Shown in pieces: positions 5,169-6,486 of a stretch of 6,486 nt of DNA. Both the position numbers and the translations under genes were made by a program. Source of the DNA: an uncultured Lachnospiraceae bacterium (GTDB lineage: Bacteria; Bacillota; Clostridia; Lachnospirales; Lachnospiraceae); the NCBI GenBank assembly GCA_902489925.1, contig CABUBX010000120.1, positions 1 to 6,486 on the forward strand, given 5' to 3'. Under the pieces are notes generated by a model, which was not told the origin of the DNA, did not search any database, and saw only the letters and a list, made by a program, of their open reading frames with translations. Each line of letters starts with the position of its first letter. Position 1 is the stretch's first letter.

Positions 5169-6486
5169 ATGAGCATTGAATTGGAAAAAGCCAGAGTGTA
5201 TGAGACAGAAGAAAAAAACAGAATACCGGAGGAAGAAAAGCCGGCATTTCATGTAACGCCGCCGATTGGCTGGATGAATGACCCTAACGGATTTTCATTT
5301 TATGACGGAAAGGTTCATCTGTTTTATCAATATCATCCGTATACACGGGACTGGGGACCGATGCACTGGGGACATAGTGTTTCAAAAGATATGATTTCAT
5401 GGGAAATGCTTCCGGCTGCTATGGCGCCGGATGAAGAATATGACAAGTTTGGATGCTTTTCGGGAAGCGCTATAGAAAAAGATGGCAGACATGTCCTTGT
5501 GTATACCGGTGTGAGCCGACAGACAATGCCGGATGGCACAACTCAGGAAAGACAGAATCAGTGCATTGCGTACGGTGACGGCAAAAACTATGAAAAATTT
5601 GCACAAAATCCGGTTGTGACCGGTGATATGCTGCCGGAGGGCTGCAGCCGTATTGATTTTCGTGACCCGAAAGTATGGAAAAAGGGCGATACTTATTATT
5701 TAATCGTTGGCAGTAAAGATACAGAGCAAAAGGGACAGGTTGTGCTCTTTTCAAGCAAGGATTTAGAAAAATGGCAGTTTGAAACAATACTGGCTCAAAA
5801 CAGTACCGGAAAAGTTGGCACAATGTGGGAATGCCCGGATTTCTTTGAACTGGACGGCAAATATTTTCTAATCTGTTCGCCGCAAAATATGAAAGCTGAA
5901 AAGTACAAATTTCATAATGGACATAATTCCATATATTTTGCGGGAAATTACGATGAGGACGCGCATACATTTGAAAGTGAAGAACCACAGCCATTAGATT
6001 ACGGCTTAGATTTTTATGCACCGCAGACAACAGCGCTTCCTGACGGCCGTCGGATTTTGATTGCGTGGATGAAATCGTGGGATACATTTATGATACCTGA
6101 TGAACAGCAGTGGCAGGGGATGATGACACTTCCGAGGGAATTAAATTACCGGGATGGTATTTTGTATCAGTCACCGGTGCGTGAACTGGAAAAATATCGC
6201 AAGAATCCGTGCTGTTTGAAAAATCAGGAAATCACAGGCAGAGTACAGCTTGATGGCGTGAAAGGCAGAATGCTGGATTTCACAGTAGAAATAACAGCGG
6301 GGGAATATGAAAGCTTCGGTTTGGAACTGGCACATAATGAGGAATATACAACAACGTTCTCATATGATAAAAAGCGTGGCATTATGGAAGTAGACCGTAC
6401 TTACTGCGGAGTGACAAAGGATGTGGTATGCCAAAGAAAATGGAAGATTTCAGATGAAAATGAAACATTGAAACTGCGTTTTATTA
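5169..6486 (+). CDS. glycoside hydrolase family 32 (beta-fructosidase/sucrase), 3' end outside window
   Basis: It hydrolyses beta-fructosidic bonds, as in sucrose or fructo-oligosaccharides, releasing fructose. The visible 439 residues hold the whole five-bladed propeller and the start of the C-terminal beta-sandwich (from about 350); the frame is still open at the window end. Signature motifs are intact: GWMNDPNG at 34-41 with nucleophile Asp38, FSGS at 97-100, RDP at 165-167 (Asp166, transition-state stabiliser), EC at 221-222 (Glu221, acid/base), and DFYAP at 281-285. No signal peptide is present; the first 25 residues are highly charged, so the enzyme is cytoplasmic. The ATG start follows GGAGG (5156-5160) by 8 bases, and the gene begins 15 bases after the binding-protein stop. 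ABC import leaves sugars unphosphorylated, so the likely substrate is the free sugar rather than sucrose 6-phosphate, although many related enzymes accept both. Exact chain-length preference cannot be read. Confidence 0.95.
   Translation, partial: MSIELEKARVYETEEKNRIPEEEKPAFHVTPPIGWMNDPNGFSFYDGKVHLFYQYHPYTRDWGPMHWGHSVSKDMISWEMLPAAMAPDEEYDKFGCFSGSAIEKDGRHVLVYTGVSRQTMPDGTTQERQNQCIAYGDGKNYEKFAQNPVVTGDMLPEGCSRIDFRDPKVWKKGDTYYLIVGSKDTEQKGQVVLFSSKDLEKWQFETILAQNSTGKVGTMWECPDFFELDGKYFLICSPQNMKAEKYKFHNGHNSIYFAGNYDEDAHTFESEEPQPLDYGLDFYAPQTTALPDGRRILIAWMKSWDTFMIPDEQQWQGMMTLPRELNYRDGILYQSPVRELEKYRKNPCCLKNQEITGRVQLDGVKGRMLDFTVEITAGEYESFGLELAHNEEYTTTFSYDKKRGIMEVDRTYCGVTKDVVCQRKWKISDENETLKLRFI

Noticed and set aside
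5470..6087. 205-codon minus-strand open frame inside the GH32 gene
   Set aside because: It is antisense to intact GH32 catalytic motifs, and its translation is rich in Cys, His, Arg and Pro without domain features. It is a compositional shadow.

Overview
The window looks like chromosomal DNA from a low-to-moderate GC Firmicute, probably class Clostridia and perhaps Lachnospiraceae. This rests on strong GGAGG-type ribosome binding sites before every main gene, AT-rich intergenic DNA, a lipoprotein signal on the solute-binding protein, and an LplB/YtcP-type sugar ABC importer, a family abundant in gut and soil Firmicutes. The placement is inference from style; no taxonomic marker gene is present.

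Layout. Positions 1-264 hold the tail of a small membrane protein, apparently cut at its 5' side by a 35-bp exact direct repeat (1-35 and 188-222). A perfect inverted repeat (285-327) is a terminator shared by this gene and the convergent gene that follows. Positions 338-1366 (minus strand) encode a LacI/GalR-family repressor. The 249-bp gap at 1367-1615 between the repressor and the divergent operon holds a promoter for each direction and five copies of a 12-bp palindrome built on TAACCGGTTA, as a pair (1439-1462) and a triplet (1551-1586). From 1616 to the end of the window runs a tight plus-strand operon: permease 1 (1616-2554), permease 2 (2566-3462), solute-binding lipoprotein (3478-5154) and a glycoside hydrolase family 32 enzyme (5169 onward, cut by the window edge).

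How it works together (inference from family knowledge). The lipoprotein captures a fructose-containing sugar such as sucrose or a fructo-oligosaccharide. The two permeases bring it in unphosphorylated. The GH32 enzyme, which has no signal peptide, hydrolyses it in the cytoplasm. No ATPase gene is seen, which is usual for this importer family, where a shared MsmX/MsmK-type ATPase encoded elsewhere supplies energy. The LacI-type regulator probably represses the operon by binding the palindromes just downstream of the promoter until a sugar effector releases it.

Novelty. This is a recognisable type of sugar-utilisation locus rather than an unknown system. The points most worth a second look are the strictly phased operator array and the repeat-truncated gene at the left edge.
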